DNA of 64,000 bases from Gilliamella sp. wkB308. GTDB taxonomy: Bacteria; Pseudomonadota; Gammaproteobacteria; Enterobacterales; Orbaceae. Under the pieces are notes generated by a model. It was not told where the DNA came from and ran no database searches. It saw only the letters and a list, made by a program, of their open reading frames with translations. Below are positions 9,226 to 18,729 of the stretch, piece after piece. The stretch covers positions 1 to 64,000 of the forward strand of contig NZ_LZGN01000042.1 of the NCBI RefSeq assembly GCF_001690185.1, read 5' to 3'. How positions within the stretch are numbered: position 1 is the stretch's first letter; each line of letters starts with the position of its first letter. The translations under genes were made by a program, and so were the position numbers.

Positions 9226-9981
9226 TTAAGTCAGTGATAATATTTGATTCGCTTTTTGGGCATTTTCATCAGCGGTTGTGATCCCTTTCATTTGCATTTC
9301 AAAATGGCGAGAGTGGCTGATTAAATCAACCATTGCGACAACGGGATTAACATTACTGCCTTCTAATACGCCCGACATCAATTTGGCATTGGGATTATCG
9401 GGTAATACGGCGCCACGGGCATTGCGTGTTTGTTCAGTCAATTGAAACAAGCCATTATCACCCCGAATTATTTCGTTGGGTTTAAGTTGGACTTTTTTAA
9501 TTTTACCCACTTGGGCTATGGTGGTCGGTTTATCACCTGCGCCTAAAGCTGATAAAGTCCCGTCTGAACTGATACTGACTTTTGATTGTTGCGGAACGGT
9601 TAGTACACCGCCATCACCCATTAAAGGATATCCTTGCACACGCAATGTACCTTCTTCATCAATTTGGATCGCACCATTACGGGTATAAGCCTCACTACCA
9701 TCGGCAAGTTGTACTGCTAACCAGTTATCTTCGGCTAAAGCAACATCTAATTCTCGACCAGTATAATTAAATGCCCCCATACTGGCATCAAATGTGGGAG
9801 TGGTTGCCGTGACCATTGTTCGGGTTGGCATAGTGCTGCCAACAATAGGCACCGCTTTCATTGCGGCTAATTGGGCACGAAACCCCGATGTTGAAACATT
9901 GGCTAGGTTATTACTGGTTATCGATTGCCGATGAAGTGTCTGACTTGCTGCCGACATGGCGGTATAAATAACGCGATCCAT
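9226..9981 (-). CDS. flgF: flagellar proximal rod protein FlgF
   Basis: The 251-residue protein has MDRVIYTAMSAASQTLHRQS at its N-terminus, the [14 protein letters not shown] motif, and the C-terminal SRHFEMQMKGITTADENAQKANQILSLT typical of FlgF. The family length is 251 in E. coli. It forms part of the proximal rod. It is separated from flgG by 15 nt and from flgE by 14 nt. Confidence 0.96.
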   Translation of the reverse strand: MDRVIYTAMSAASQTLHRQSITSNNLANVSTSGFRAQLAAMKAVPIVGSTMPTRTMVTATTPTFDASMGAFNYTGRELDVALAEDNWLAVQLADGSEAYTRNGAIQIDEEGTLRVQGYPLMGDGGVLTVPQQSKVSISSDGTLSALGAGDKPTTIAQVGKIKKVQLKPNEIIRGDNGLFQLTEQTRNARGAVLPDNPNAKLMSGVLEGSNVNPVVAMVDLISHSRHFEMQMKGITTADENAQKANQILSLT

Positions 9982-9995
9982 AATTTATTCCTCAA

Positions 9996-11207
9996 TTAAC
10001 GCAAGTTAACCAATGTGTTGAGTATCTGATCCTGCGTTTTTATGGTTTGCGAATTAGATTGATAATTGCGCTGGGCAACAATCATGTTGACTAATTCTTG
10101 ACTCATATCCACATTGGATGATTCCACTGCACCGCTGGTTAATGCGCCCATCGTACCTGAGTTTGCAATACCTAATACTTCAGCGCCTGATTGGAGTGTT
10201 GAACGCCAATTGTTATTGCCTGCTGACTCTAGTCCGTTTACATTGGCAAAATCCGCCATCGCAATTTGACCTAACAACATGGTTTGTTGGTTAGAATAGA
10301 TACCGTAAATCGATCCGTCATTATTGATGTTGTACCCGACTAAGTCACCCGGTGCATAACCATCAACGACAGGGGTTTTGATACTGCCTACTTCTTTGCC
10401 CATATTTTGTTGAGAGCTATTAGCCAGTGATAGTGTAAACGTGTTGTCAGCCGAGCCATTAATACCGTTAATATTTACGGTCATTTCTGGATCACTGATT
10501 AATTTACCGGATGAATCAAATTCCATTTGCCCCATTTTTTGTAATGTTGCATTCGGATCGCTGCTGTCAAGATAATGCACATCCCATTGATTGTCGGCTG
10601 TTTTGACATAAAACAGTTGTACATTACGTTGATTACCGAGCGAATCGTAAGTTGTCAGCGTTGTTGAGTAGTTGAACGTATCGGCATCAAGTGCATTGAT
10701 GGGCTGTTTTTCAGGTACTGTACTATTTGAGTTTAAGTTAGTTTGTAATGATGCTTTTGTCGTGGCGGCAGCATTTAACATTTCTTGTGAAATTTTAAGC
10801 GGTCCCGGTGCTGCACCTTGTGCAATTTGTGGCGGTGTTCCTGTGGCTAAGTAGCCAGTGAGTTGCAAACCATCCGCCGAGATAATATTGCGCTCCGCAT
10901 CTAATTGAAATTGACCATTACGGCTGTAATAAATTTGTCCACTACTATCCACTAAGCGAAAAAAACCATTGCCTGAAATAGCAACATCTAAACTATTGTT
11001 AGTGGCGGTTGTTGTTCCGTCACCAAAATTTTGCATGACGGCTGCAACTTTCACACCCATACCAACTTTTGATCCGGCATACATGTCGGCAAATGAGATA
11101 CTCGCACTTTTAAAGCCAACGGTTGCAGAATTGGCAATATTATTACCAATGACGTCTAATTGTTTTGATGCAGCATTCATGCCGCTAATTGCTTGAGAAA
11201 ATCCCAT
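9996..11207 (-). CDS. flgE: flagellar hook protein FlgE
   Basis: The 403-residue protein begins MGFSQAISGMNAASKQLDVIGNNIANS and ends VNMIVAQRNYQSNSQTIKTQDQILNTLVNLR, the paired helices of hook subunits. The middle is Ser/Asn/Thr-rich and includes ATGTPPQIAQGAAPGPLKI, which matches the surface domains of gammaproteobacterial FlgE. It assembles the flexible hook under the FlgD cap. It lies between flgD and flgF. Confidence 0.96.
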   Translation of the reverse strand: MGFSQAISGMNAASKQLDVIGNNIANSATVGFKSASISFADMYAGSKVGMGVKVAAVMQNFGDGTTTATNNSLDVAISGNGFFRLVDSSGQIYYSRNGQFQLDAERNIISADGLQLTGYLATGTPPQIAQGAAPGPLKISQEMLNAAATTKASLQTNLNSNSTVPEKQPINALDADTFNYSTTLTTYDSLGNQRNVQLFYVKTADNQWDVHYLDSSDPNATLQKMGQMEFDSSGKLISDPEMTVNINGINGSADNTFTLSLANSSQQNMGKEVGSIKTPVVDGYAPGDLVGYNINNDGSIYGIYSNQQTMLLGQIAMADFANVNGLESAGNNNWRSTLQSGAEVLGIANSGTMGALTSGAVESSNVDMSQELVNMIVAQRNYQSNSQTIKTQDQILNTLVNLR

Positions 11208-11224
11208 TTGAATTTTATCCCCTT

Positions 11225-11944
11225 TTAAAGAATTTGACGTACTTCGTCAATACTAATTGAACCAAGTATTCCTAAATCGAGTAATACTTTATTATTAACT
11301 TTACTGTTTATCACACCATAGACAACCGAATAGCCAAGTGACGTTGAAGATACTTTTTGTCCATCGTAACTGGCATTGACCGAAAAGGTATAACTGCCAT
11401 CTGGGGCGGTGGTGCCATCGTTTAGCTGACCGTCCCAAGTGAAGGAGCTAACTCCAGCAGGAATCGAACCTAAATCGACTTCACGTACGACATTACCATT
11501 TTCATCTAAAATCGTAATGATGACTGAATCCGCATCGCGCATTAGCTCAAAACCAAATGGTGTGGTAATGGTTTCGGTTTCGTTATCACTACCTTCAAGC
11601 TCAGAGGTCGCCACTAAAATTTTATTGCCAGGTACCATTACCCCTTTACCAATCATGTTGCTGGCATTGACCGATAAGCTATCGTCAATTTGCCCAGATA
11701 CCATACCAAGCGTAGTATTTAATCTTTCAATCCCCGCTAACGTGTTAATTTGAGCAAGTTGCGAGGTTAATTGACTATTATCCATTGGGTTGGTTGGATC
11801 TTGATTCTTCATCTGGGCAATCAGTAGCGTTAAAAAGTTATCTTGTAATTCTTTACTCGAATTTCCATCAGTTGTACTTTTTTGTTTGGTTTGAATGCCG
11901 TTTACACCTACCGATTCGGATACAGACACATTTGTTACACCCAT
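11225..11944 (-). CDS. flgD: flagellar hook cap / scaffolding protein FlgD
   Basis: The 239-residue protein has the FlgD N-terminal signature LQDNFLTLLIAQMKNQDPTNPMDN (split here as residues about 33-56) followed by SQLAQINTLAGIERLN. A FlgD-Ig/tudor-like C-terminal part follows, containing SFTWDGQLNDGTTAPDGSYTF. It caps the growing hook during FlgE polymerisation. The order flgC-flgD-flgE is conserved. Confidence 0.95.
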   Translation of the reverse strand: MGVTNVSVSESVGVNGIQTKQKSTTDGNSSKELQDNFLTLLIAQMKNQDPTNPMDNSQLTSQLAQINTLAGIERLNTTLGMVSGQIDDSLSVNASNMIGKGVMVPGNKILVATSELEGSDNETETITTPFGFELMRDADSVIITILDENGNVVREVDLGSIPAGVSSFTWDGQLNDGTTAPDGSYTFSVNASYDGQKVSSTSLGYSVVYGVINSKVNNKVLLDLGILGSISIDEVRQIL

Positions 11945-11957
11945 CTATCACTCCTTA

Positions 11958-12362
11958 CTATTGACCTAATGTCAGTGTTTTTAACATTAGGCTTTTGGCG
12001 GTATTAATGACTTCGACATTGGCTTGATAGCTGCGTGATGCAGATATGGTGTTGACCATTTCGGCAACAACATCGACATTGGGTTTTTGGATGTAACCTT
12101 TCTCATCGGCTAATGGATGATGTGGCTCATAAACTAAGTTCATGGGTGCCGGGTCTTCAATCACTTGGGCGACTTTAACGCCAGCAATACTATTTTGTTC
12201 ACCGTTATTATCCACCTGAAAAATAACTTGTTTTGCTTGGTATGCTTTTCCTGAGGTGCTGGTGATGCTGTCAGCATTAGCTAAATTACTGGCGCTGACA
12301 TTCATTCGCTGAGTTTGTGCCATTAAGGCCGAGCCAGAAATTGCAAAAATTGAAAAACTCAT
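11958..12362 (-). CDS. flgC: flagellar proximal rod protein FlgC
   Basis: The 134-residue protein, exactly the E. coli length, has [24 protein letters not shown] at the N-terminus, [26 protein letters not shown] in the C-terminal helix, and terminal [11 protein letters not shown]. It is a proximal rod subunit. It lies 5 nt after flgB and 13 nt before flgD. Confidence 0.96.
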   Translation of the reverse strand: MSFSIFAISGSALMAQTQRMNVSASNLANADSITSTSGKAYQAKQVIFQVDNNGEQNSIAGVKVAQVIEDPAPMNLVYEPHHPLADEKGYIQKPNVDVVAEMVNTISASRSYQANVEVINTAKSLMLKTLTLGQ

Positions 12363-12367
12363 ACTGA

Positions 12368-12778
12368 TTATCCTTGCTGTAATACAGATATTACATTTTT
12401 AAATTGTTCACCTAAAAAAGTTAAATTGCTTTGATAGTGGATACTGTTATCCATAAATGCTGTGCGTTCTTGATCCATTTCGACTGTATTACCGTCAGCG
12501 GATGCTTGATAAGGAATACGATAAAGCATATTTACATTTGTCATAGCAGGTGCATTGATCTGTATATGTTGATTCGACGTTACATTAAGTTGTAGGTGAT
12601 GGCGATTATTCTGATGAGTTAGTGCTTTTTTTAATTCGGCATTAAAATCAATATCACGAGCCTGATAATTCGGTGTATCACTATTAGCAATATTTGATGC
12701 TAAGATAGTTTGTCTTTTTTCACGTACATTTAATGCTTGTTGATGAAAATTAATAAAGGTGTCTAATTTATTCAGCAT
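12368..12778 (-). CDS. flgB: flagellar proximal rod protein FlgB
   Basis: The 136-residue protein carries the FlgB signature [27 protein letters not shown] near its N-terminus (residues about 20-46) and a helical C-terminus ending [16 protein letters not shown]. It is the first rod subunit and first gene of the long flgBCDEFGHIJ operon, transcribed divergently from flgA. The 153-bp flgA-flgB gap should hold the class II (FlhDC-type) control region in enteric-like bacteria. I see no sharp -10/-35 there. Confidence 0.95.
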   Translation of the reverse strand: MLNKLDTFINFHQQALNVREKRQTILASNIANSDTPNYQARDIDFNAELKKALTHQNNRHHLQLNVTSNQHIQINAPAMTNVNMLYRIPYQASADGNTVEMDQERTAFMDNSIHYQSNLTFLGEQFKNVISVLQQG

Positions 12779-12931
12779 AAAATCGTCTCACTTTGTTTGA
12801 TATTTAAAATTTTATGTGAATCAAAAAAAATTCATCGTATAAATAACAACAAAAATTGTCTTTATTTCAACATTCAATAAAATTGTTCATACAGTAAAAT
12901 CGGCTTACAAATAATTTTAAAACAAGCAAAT

Positions 12932-13591
12932 ATGATTAAGGTTTTTAGATTAATACAGCTTATTTCACTATTATTGGTGACCAATATGGCGATGGCTGAT
13001 TCATTTGAAAGAGCGGTGAATGATTTAGTTTCAAAACATATAACGGTTCCTGTCGATAATATTTCAATATCTTATATTTCGCCTAAACCGCAGTTAATGT
13101 GTGATGAGCCCAAAATTACGCTACTGAATAATAAAAAACAGTGGGGTACGATGACCATTGGCGTTAAATGTGGTAATAAAACTCAGTATTTGCAAATAAA
13201 AGTCAGTGCTGAGGGACGTTATTTTGTCGCAGATAAACCTATCAGTGCAGGAACTATCATTACTGATGCATTGATACGGTCAAAGTTGGGACGACTTGAT
13301 CTTCTAGCCAATTCGGTAATTTTAAATAAGCAGCACATTATTAATCATATTGCTTTACGTAACATCGATCTTGATGAGCCAATTCGAACTTCAATGCTAC
13401 AACAAAATTGGCACATTAAGGCCGGTCAAATGGTGAAAGTGTTGATTAATGGAGAGGGGTATGTGATTGCGACAAAAGGTAAATCTCTTAATAACGGTGC
13501 CTTAGATGATCATATTAGTGTAAAACTTAATTCTGGCAATATTGTTGAAGGTATTGTTACGCAAGCGGGTGTGACAATTTTCGATAAATAA
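12932..13591 (+). CDS. flgA: flagellar P-ring assembly chaperone FlgA
   Basis: The 219-residue protein, same length as E. coli FlgA, has a signal peptide (about residues 1-22, ending NMAMA). It carries the SAF-type C-terminal domain with YFVADKPISAGTIITDALI, then KAGQMVKVLINGEGYVIATKGKSL. It is exported to the periplasm, where it helps FlgI polymerise into the P ring. It is divergent from flgB and followed by flgM. Confidence 0.93.
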   Translation: MIKVFRLIQLISLLLVTNMAMADSFERAVNDLVSKHITVPVDNISISYISPKPQLMCDEPKITLLNNKKQWGTMTIGVKCGNKTQYLQIKVSAEGRYFVADKPISAGTIITDALIRSKLGRLDLLANSVILNKQHIINHIALRNIDLDEPIRTSMLQQNWHIKAGQMVKVLINGEGYVIATKGKSLNNGALDDHISVKLNSGNIVEGIVTQAGVTIFDK

Positions 13592-13594
13592 AAT

Positions 13595-13621
13595 TAATGA
13601 TTTTTTTATTTTTGCCGATAA
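13595..13621 (+). promoter_or_regulatory. sigma-28 (FliA) promoter for flgM
   Basis: TAAT at 13595-13598, then 15 nt, then a perfect GCCGATAA at 13614-13621. The flagellar sigma-28 consensus is TAAAGTTT-N11-GCCGATAA, which gives the same 15-nt distance from TAAA to the -10. The site lies 42 nt before the flgM ATG. It would give class III expression of flgM, as in enteric bacteria. Confidence 0.85.
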
Positions 13622-13663
13622 TTAGACTAAACAAATCATTAAATTTTTGATCAAAGGTATTTT

Positions 13664-13960
13664 ATGAGTATAGACGCGACTAAATCGGTAACGACAATAG
13701 CAGGATTACTTAATCGTGATGTTATCAATGAGCAACCAAAAAGCCCACGATCATCTGAGCAGACAAAAAATAGCCTGACCAGCAGTGCTAATGTGACATT
13801 AAGTCAAAATACTTTATCGCTTTTACAGTCTACGCATAATGATATTGACATGGAAAAAGTTGAAAGTATAAAACAGGCTATTACTGAAGGTAAATTAGTG
13901 ATAAACACCACAAAAATAGCTGATGAACTTATCAAACAGATGATTGAAAATATTGAATAG
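13664..13960 (+). CDS. flgM: anti-sigma-28 factor FlgM
   Basis: The 98-residue protein has the disordered, Ser/Asn-rich N-terminal half and a helical C-terminal half of FlgM. The C-terminal half includes EKVESIKQAITEGKLVINTTKIADELIKQM, the FliA-binding part. It holds sigma-28 inactive until it is exported through the completed hook. It has its own sigma-28 promoter upstream and is followed 26 nt later by flgN. Confidence 0.9.
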   Translation: MSIDATKSVTTIAGLLNRDVINEQPKSPRSSEQTKNSLTSSANVTLSQNTLSLLQSTHNDIDMEKVESIKQAITEGKLVINTTKIADELIKQMIENIE

Positions 13961-13986
13961 TAAGTAAAGTTTGAAAGGAAATAAAA

Positions 13987-14421
13987 ATGTTAGAATTAAA
14001 TGACATCTTAAATAAAATAACCGTCATGTTACAAACACTTTCAGACATTTTGCAGACCGAGCAACAAGTGCTTATTGAAAACAGTTCTATCAATCAACTT
14101 AATGAAATCATTAATAAAAAGAGTCAATTACTTATCGAATTAAAATTATTAGATGAAAAACGAATTAATACCAGTAAACAACTCAATTTATCTTCCCCCT
14201 ATAGTGAAAATCCAGAACTGGCAGAGCAATGGCAATCCATTACAACTACTACGCGGTTATTAGCGAATATCAATCGTGATAATGGTTTGATTATTCAAAA
14301 TCGTATGCATCGTACTCAGCAAACTATCGATCATTTAAAAAGTATTCATAATCCGGTTGTTTATACCAATAATGGTTATCAACAAACCGAAACAATCTCA
14401 TCAAAACGAGCAAAAGTTTAA
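13987..14421 (+). CDS. flgN: flagellar export chaperone FlgN
   Basis: The 144-residue, almost entirely helical protein has the FlgN pattern: LSDILQTEQQVLIENSSINQLNEIINKKSQLL near the N-terminus and INRDNGLIIQNRMHRTQQTIDHL near the C-terminus. It is the cytoplasmic chaperone of the hook-filament junction proteins FlgK and FlgL. It follows flgM with AAAGGAA before the ATG. Its presence implies that flgK and flgL exist elsewhere in the genome even though they do not follow flgJ here. Confidence 0.9.
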   Translation: MLELNDILNKITVMLQTLSDILQTEQQVLIENSSINQLNEIINKKSQLLIELKLLDEKRINTSKQLNLSSPYSENPELAEQWQSITTTTRLLANINRDNGLIIQNRMHRTQQTIDHLKSIHNPVVYTNNGYQQTETISSKRAKV

Positions 14422-14563
14422 TGATGATTGCGGTGTGTTCACTGCAAACGCGTTAAATACACCTTAATTTGTCGTTTAATCAAGCCAATAACTTTAGTGT
14501 GTTAAGTTCATACTGTGACTATTTTATTTCTATTTAGACAGTTAGATACTATTAACCCCCATC

Positions 14564-15703
14564 ATGGCTAATGAAAGTGATGTAGATAAAAGCGAACGCC
14601 CCACCGATAGCAAACTTAAAAAAGCTAAAGAGAAGGGACAGATACCCCGTTCACGAGAATTGACTTCCGTCATTATTTTGTTGGTGGGCATTATGCTATT
14701 TTGGTTAATGGGTTCTACATTAGTCCAAAAGTTAATCATCATGATAAAAACAGCGATGCAAGTCTCTTTTCGTGTAAATGATGAATCTCGTATTCTGACA
14801 AATTTGATTGAGTTGATGACCGCAGGCTTTTGGGCTATTGTTCCTCTGTTTTTTGCATTGGTTATCTTTGCTATTGTGGCGCCGCTTTGTGTGGGTGGTT
14901 TGTTATTTAGTTGGCAATCAATTAAACCCAATTTTAAAAAGTTGAATCCGATTTCTGGTTTTGGTCGGATGTTTAGTCGACGAATTTTAGCGGAATTATT
15001 TAAAAGTATGCTAAAAGTCATATTAATTACCCTAGCTGCTTCATTGTTATTATTAGACTTGTTTCCAAACCTGCTTTCTCTTCCCAAAATGTACCTAAAT
15101 AGCGCATTAACTAAAGCGATAGATCTTATTTTAATTTGTGGGTTATTTATGGTGTTGTCACTTATTCCTATGGTTGGCTTTGATATCTTTTATCAGATTT
15201 GGAGTAATTTAAAAAAACTGATGATGTCAAAACAGGAAATTAAAGATGAGTTTAAAGAGCAAGAGGGAAATCCTCAAATAAAAGGCCGTATTCGGCAGAT
15301 GCAGCAAGCCATGGCAAGGCGTCGCATGATGAAAGATGTCGCTAAAGCAAATGTCATTGTAACCAACCCGACGCATTATGCGGTTGCTTTACATTATGAT
15401 GAAAAAACCATGATCGCCCCTAAGGTATTGGCAAAAGGAACGAATTTGGTTGCTTTAAGAATTAAGGAGATTGGCAATCAACATCATATTCCACAATTAG
15501 AAGCGCCACCACTAGCTAGGGCTTTGTATCGTTATGGCGAAATTGGCGAGACCATTCCAACCGAATTATATACAGCTGTTGCGCAAATTCTTGCTTGGGT
15601 TTATCAATTAAAACGGTGGCATAAATATGGCGGTGATAAACCGATGACACCTAACAATTTGCCAGTACCTGAATCATTAGCAGAAAATCAACCAAGGCGG
15701 TAA
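14564..15703 (+). CDS. flhB: flagellar type III export protein FlhB
   Basis: The 379-residue protein starts with the FlhB motif ERPTDSKLKKAKEKGQIPRS, has four membrane segments (about residues 30-55, 90-115, 145-165, 185-210), and carries the autocleavage site NPTH at about residue 268 in VIVTNPTHYAVAL. It is the export gate component that switches substrate specificity from rod/hook to filament proteins. It is followed 8 nt later by flhA. The ribosome-binding site is weak, but MANESD is the family start. Confidence 0.96.
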   Translation: MANESDVDKSERPTDSKLKKAKEKGQIPRSRELTSVIILLVGIMLFWLMGSTLVQKLIIMIKTAMQVSFRVNDESRILTNLIELMTAGFWAIVPLFFALVIFAIVAPLCVGGLLFSWQSIKPNFKKLNPISGFGRMFSRRILAELFKSMLKVILITLAASLLLLDLFPNLLSLPKMYLNSALTKAIDLILICGLFMVLSLIPMVGFDIFYQIWSNLKKLMMSKQEIKDEFKEQEGNPQIKGRIRQMQQAMARRRMMKDVAKANVIVTNPTHYAVALHYDEKTMIAPKVLAKGTNLVALRIKEIGNQHHIPQLEAPPLARALYRYGEIGETIPTELYTAVAQILAWVYQLKRWHKYGGDKPMTPNNLPVPESLAENQPRR

Positions 15704-15711
15704 TTAATCAC

Positions 15712-17799
15712 ATGATTAAAAATAAAATAGTTTCGTTTTTATCAACCAATGGGCTTAAAAAAGGGCATTATCAGATTTTAGCAGGTCCACTGCTGATTTT
15801 ATTGATTCTTTCAATGATGGTATTACCTTTACCTGCATTTATGTTAGACCTGTTTTTTACCTTCAATATTGCGTTATCAATCATTATTTTGATTGTGGCA
15901 TTGTTTACTAAGCGTGTACTTGATTTTGCGGCTTTTCCAACTGTGTTACTGTTTGCGACTTTATTACGCTTGTCATTAAATGTTGCCTCAACGCGGGTTG
16001 TTCTGTTAAAAGGCCATACTGGCAGTAATGCCGCAGGTCGGGTGATTGAAGCCTTTGGTCATTTTCTGGTAGGTGGTAATTTTGCGATAGGTATTGTAGT
16101 TTTTATCATTTTGGTGATTATTAATTTTATGGTTATCACCAAAGGGGCCGGGCGAATAGCCGAAGTCGGGGCTCGCTTTGCGTTAGATGGTATGCCCGGT
16201 AAGCAAATGGCTATTGATGCGGATCTTAATGCTGGATTAATTGGTGAAGACGAAGCCAAAGCACGCCGAGCCGAAGTCACCCAAGAAGCCGATTTTTATG
16301 GTTCAATGGACGGGGCAAGTAAATTTGTTCGGGGTGATGCCATTGCTGGCTTATTGATAATGGCAATTACCATTATCGGCGGGCTGTTAGTTGGGGTCGT
16401 ACAACATGGTATGGCACTAGCGGATGCGGGGCAAACGTATGTATTATTAACTATTGGTGATGGTCTGGTTGCTCAAATCCCTTCTTTAATTATTTCAACG
16501 GCTGCTGGCGTGATCGTGACAAGAGTCACATCACAAGAAAACATCAGTGAACAGATGCTAAACCAGTTGTTTAAAAATCCACAAGTATTAATCTTGACTG
16601 CGGTTGTCATTGGATTATTGGGTTTGATTCCGGGTATGCCAAATCTGGTGTTTTTACTGTTTACTGCAATATTAATTTTGCTTTCTTGGTGGATTAACAA
16701 GCAGAAAAAAAATGATACGACTGCCAGCACTAAGCAAGTTGATACGCAAGCGACGACACCCAGTAATATTGAAGCATCTTGGTCGGATGTCAGTATTGAA
16801 GATATTTTAGCAATGGAAGTGGGGTATGGGTTAATTCCTATGGTAGATCAGACTCAGAATGGTGAATTATTGGGTCGGATACGCAGTTTACGGAAAAAGT
16901 TTGCTCAAACGTTTGGTTTTTTGCCACCTCAAGTTCATATTCGAGATAATTTATCTCTTGCCCCTTATCAATATAAGTTGTTTATAAAAGGGGGGGAAAT
17001 AGGGAAAGGTGAAATCGTAAATAACAAATGGTTAGCGATTAATCCGGGTAATGTGGCAGAAACCATTGACGGAATAGCCACTACCGAGCCTGCTTTTGGT
17101 TTGCCTGCGGTATGGATAGATGCTAGCAATAAAGAAAATGCTCAAATCTTAGGTTATACCGTTGTTGATACCAGCACCATGATTGCGACGCATTTTAATC
17201 ATTTGTTACAACAGTTCGCCAGTGATTTATTAGGACGAGTGGAAACACAAGAGTTACTGGATCATGTTAAACAAGATATTCCAAAATTGGTGGAGGATTT
17301 TATACCGGGCGTTATTACGTTAACGACTTTTCATAAAATACTCCAAAATTTAATTGCCGAAAAAGTGTCAATACGTGATATGCGCACAATTATCGAAACC
17401 ATAAGTGAACATGCACCAAATCAAAACGATGCTTATCAATTACTTAGCTTAGTGCGAATAGCATTAGGAAGAGTGATAACACAACAATGGTTTCCGGGCA
17501 ATGGAGCAATTAATGTCATTGGTTTAAATGTGAATTTGGAGCGATTGTTGTTACAAGCACTCCAAAATACCAGTAATGTTGAGCCGGGATTAGCGGATCA
17601 TATTATTCAACAAGTTAAGCAGGCTTTAAATCAGCAAGATGCCATTGGTGCACCGCCTGTACTTTTGGTTAACCACACATTAAGACCGATGCTTTCACAA
17701 TTTTTAAGACCCCATTTTCCACAGCTTGTGGTATTGTCAAACTTAGAAATCACGGATAATCGAGAAATCAAAATGACTTGTCAAATTGGTGTAGAATAG
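15712..17799 (+). CDS. flhA: flagellar type III export gate protein FlhA
   Basis: The 695-residue protein has an N-terminal membrane half with about eight segments (residues 20-330), the FHIPEP signature ARFALDGMPGKQMAIDADL, and a cytoplasmic C-terminal half. That C-terminal half includes GLNVNLERLLLQALQ and ends near KMTCQIGVE. FlhA is the proton-driven export gate. Length is close to E. coli FlhA (692). No flhE follows. A perfect hairpin at 17858-17890 lies just beyond its stop. Confidence 0.96.
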   Translation: MIKNKIVSFLSTNGLKKGHYQILAGPLLILLILSMMVLPLPAFMLDLFFTFNIALSIIILIVALFTKRVLDFAAFPTVLLFATLLRLSLNVASTRVVLLKGHTGSNAAGRVIEAFGHFLVGGNFAIGIVVFIILVIINFMVITKGAGRIAEVGARFALDGMPGKQMAIDADLNAGLIGEDEAKARRAEVTQEADFYGSMDGASKFVRGDAIAGLLIMAITIIGGLLVGVVQHGMALADAGQTYVLLTIGDGLVAQIPSLIISTAAGVIVTRVTSQENISEQMLNQLFKNPQVLILTAVVIGLLGLIPGMPNLVFLLFTAILILLSWWINKQKKNDTTASTKQVDTQATTPSNIEASWSDVSIEDILAMEVGYGLIPMVDQTQNGELLGRIRSLRKKFAQTFGFLPPQVHIRDNLSLAPYQYKLFIKGGEIGKGEIVNNKWLAINPGNVAETIDGIATTEPAFGLPAVWIDASNKENAQILGYTVVDTSTMIATHFNHLLQQFASDLLGRVETQELLDHVKQDIPKLVEDFIPGVITLTTFHKILQNLIAEKVSIRDMRTIIETISEHAPNQNDAYQLLSLVRIALGRVITQQWFPGNGAINVIGLNVNLERLLLQALQNTSNVEPGLADHIIQQVKQALNQQDAIGAPPVLLVNHTLRPMLSQFLRPHFPQLVVLSNLEITDNREIKMTCQIGVE

Positions 17800-17857
17800 T
17801 ACCAGTAATTTGATTAATCACGCTTAAATTGAAAATTCAGCAATAAAAAGCGCTATC

Positions 17858-17890
17858 ATATAGTGAACAGGCATTAGCTGTTCACTATAT
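17858..17890. terminator. bidirectional hairpin terminator between flhA and the oxidoreductase gene
   Basis: A perfect 13-bp stem (ATATAGTGAACAG against CTGTTCACTATAT) with a seven-base loop lies between two convergent genes. T-rich DNA follows the hairpin on the plus strand; on the minus strand the hairpin is followed by a few bases and then TTTTTATT. It can serve both genes. Confidence 0.75.
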
Positions 17891-17906
17891 AAAATAGATT
17901 TTTATC

Positions 17907-18542
17907 TTATTCTGTCACTACTGTAAAACGTTGTTTAATGTGTTTGGCATTTTCTGCTTCATCAACCATGGCTATGGCATAATCAGCATAGCTAATTTGG
18001 CTTTTTCCTTGAGTGTTGAATAAGACCTGTTCACCGCCTGCTTTGTAGTGACCTGTTCTTGCGCCATCGGCAATGAACTCAATAGCTGGGCTTAAGTAAG
18101 TCCAGTTCACATCCTGACATTTTTTTAATTCATCGAGCGCTTTAGCCATATTATTAGCTAATGGTTTAAACTCTTCTGGAAATTCCGGTGTATCAACTAA
18201 ACGAACAGTATGTTCAGGATTGACATATAAACTACCTGCACCACCAACAACTAATAAACGGTTAGGTTTACCGCTTAAAATATCGGTTAAATGTTTTAAA
18301 CTAGTTTGATGTTGAGGAAGTGATTCAAGGCTCCATGTTGCAAATGCATCGACAATAACATCAAAAGGTTTCAAATCTTCATAAGTCAGATCAAACAGAT
18401 CTTTAACTAAGATTTTTGCATTAGGATTAACATGAGAATTTGGATTACGGACAATTGCCGTCACATCATGCCCACGTGCAATTGCTTCTTTAACTATCAG
18501 ACTGCCAGATTTACCACTTGCACCAATAACAGCTATTTTCAT
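17907..18542 (-). CDS. NAD(P)-binding Rossmann oxidoreductase (NmrA/SDR-like)
   Basis: The 211-residue protein starts MKIAVIGASGKSGSLIVKEAI, with the GxxGxxG dinucleotide-binding loop at residues 7-13. It continues RGHDVTAIVRN, and has LLVVGGAGSLYV and YLSPAIEF further on, as in short NAD(P)H-binding proteins annotated as NmrA-like or YwnB-like. The substrate is unknown. It is divergent from an HxlR-type regulator at 18730, a common pairing in which the regulator controls a quinone or NAD(P)H-dependent reductase. The start has a good AAAGGAG-type site. Confidence 0.8.
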   Translation of the reverse strand: MKIAVIGASGKSGSLIVKEAIARGHDVTAIVRNPNSHVNPNAKILVKDLFDLTYEDLKPFDVIVDAFATWSLESLPQHQTSLKHLTDILSGKPNRLLVVGGAGSLYVNPEHTVRLVDTPEFPEEFKPLANNMAKALDELKKCQDVNWTYLSPAIEFIADGARTGHYKAGGEQVLFNTQGKSQISYADYAIAMVDEAENAKHIKQRFTVVTE

Positions 18543-18729
18543 CTTTTTACTCCTTTATTCTTTTCAATTTAATAATATTGTTGGATTCTGGTTTTAGGTT
18601 ATGTTAAGAAAAATCTTTAAGTAATGAATGTTTTTAGATTAATATTCTAAGTATCTATTGTAAAGTAGGTACTAAACAGTAATATAGTTACCAAATTAAT
18701 ACTATAATTGAATTTAAAGGATTTTTAAT
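18543..18729. promoter_or_regulatory. divergent control region of oxidoreductase and HxlR regulator
   Basis: This 187-bp gap separates two divergent genes and should hold both promoters and the regulator's operator. An imperfect inverted repeat around 18669-18695 (GGTACT and AGTTACC arms) is a possible HxlR binding site, but the match is weak. Confidence 0.4.
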
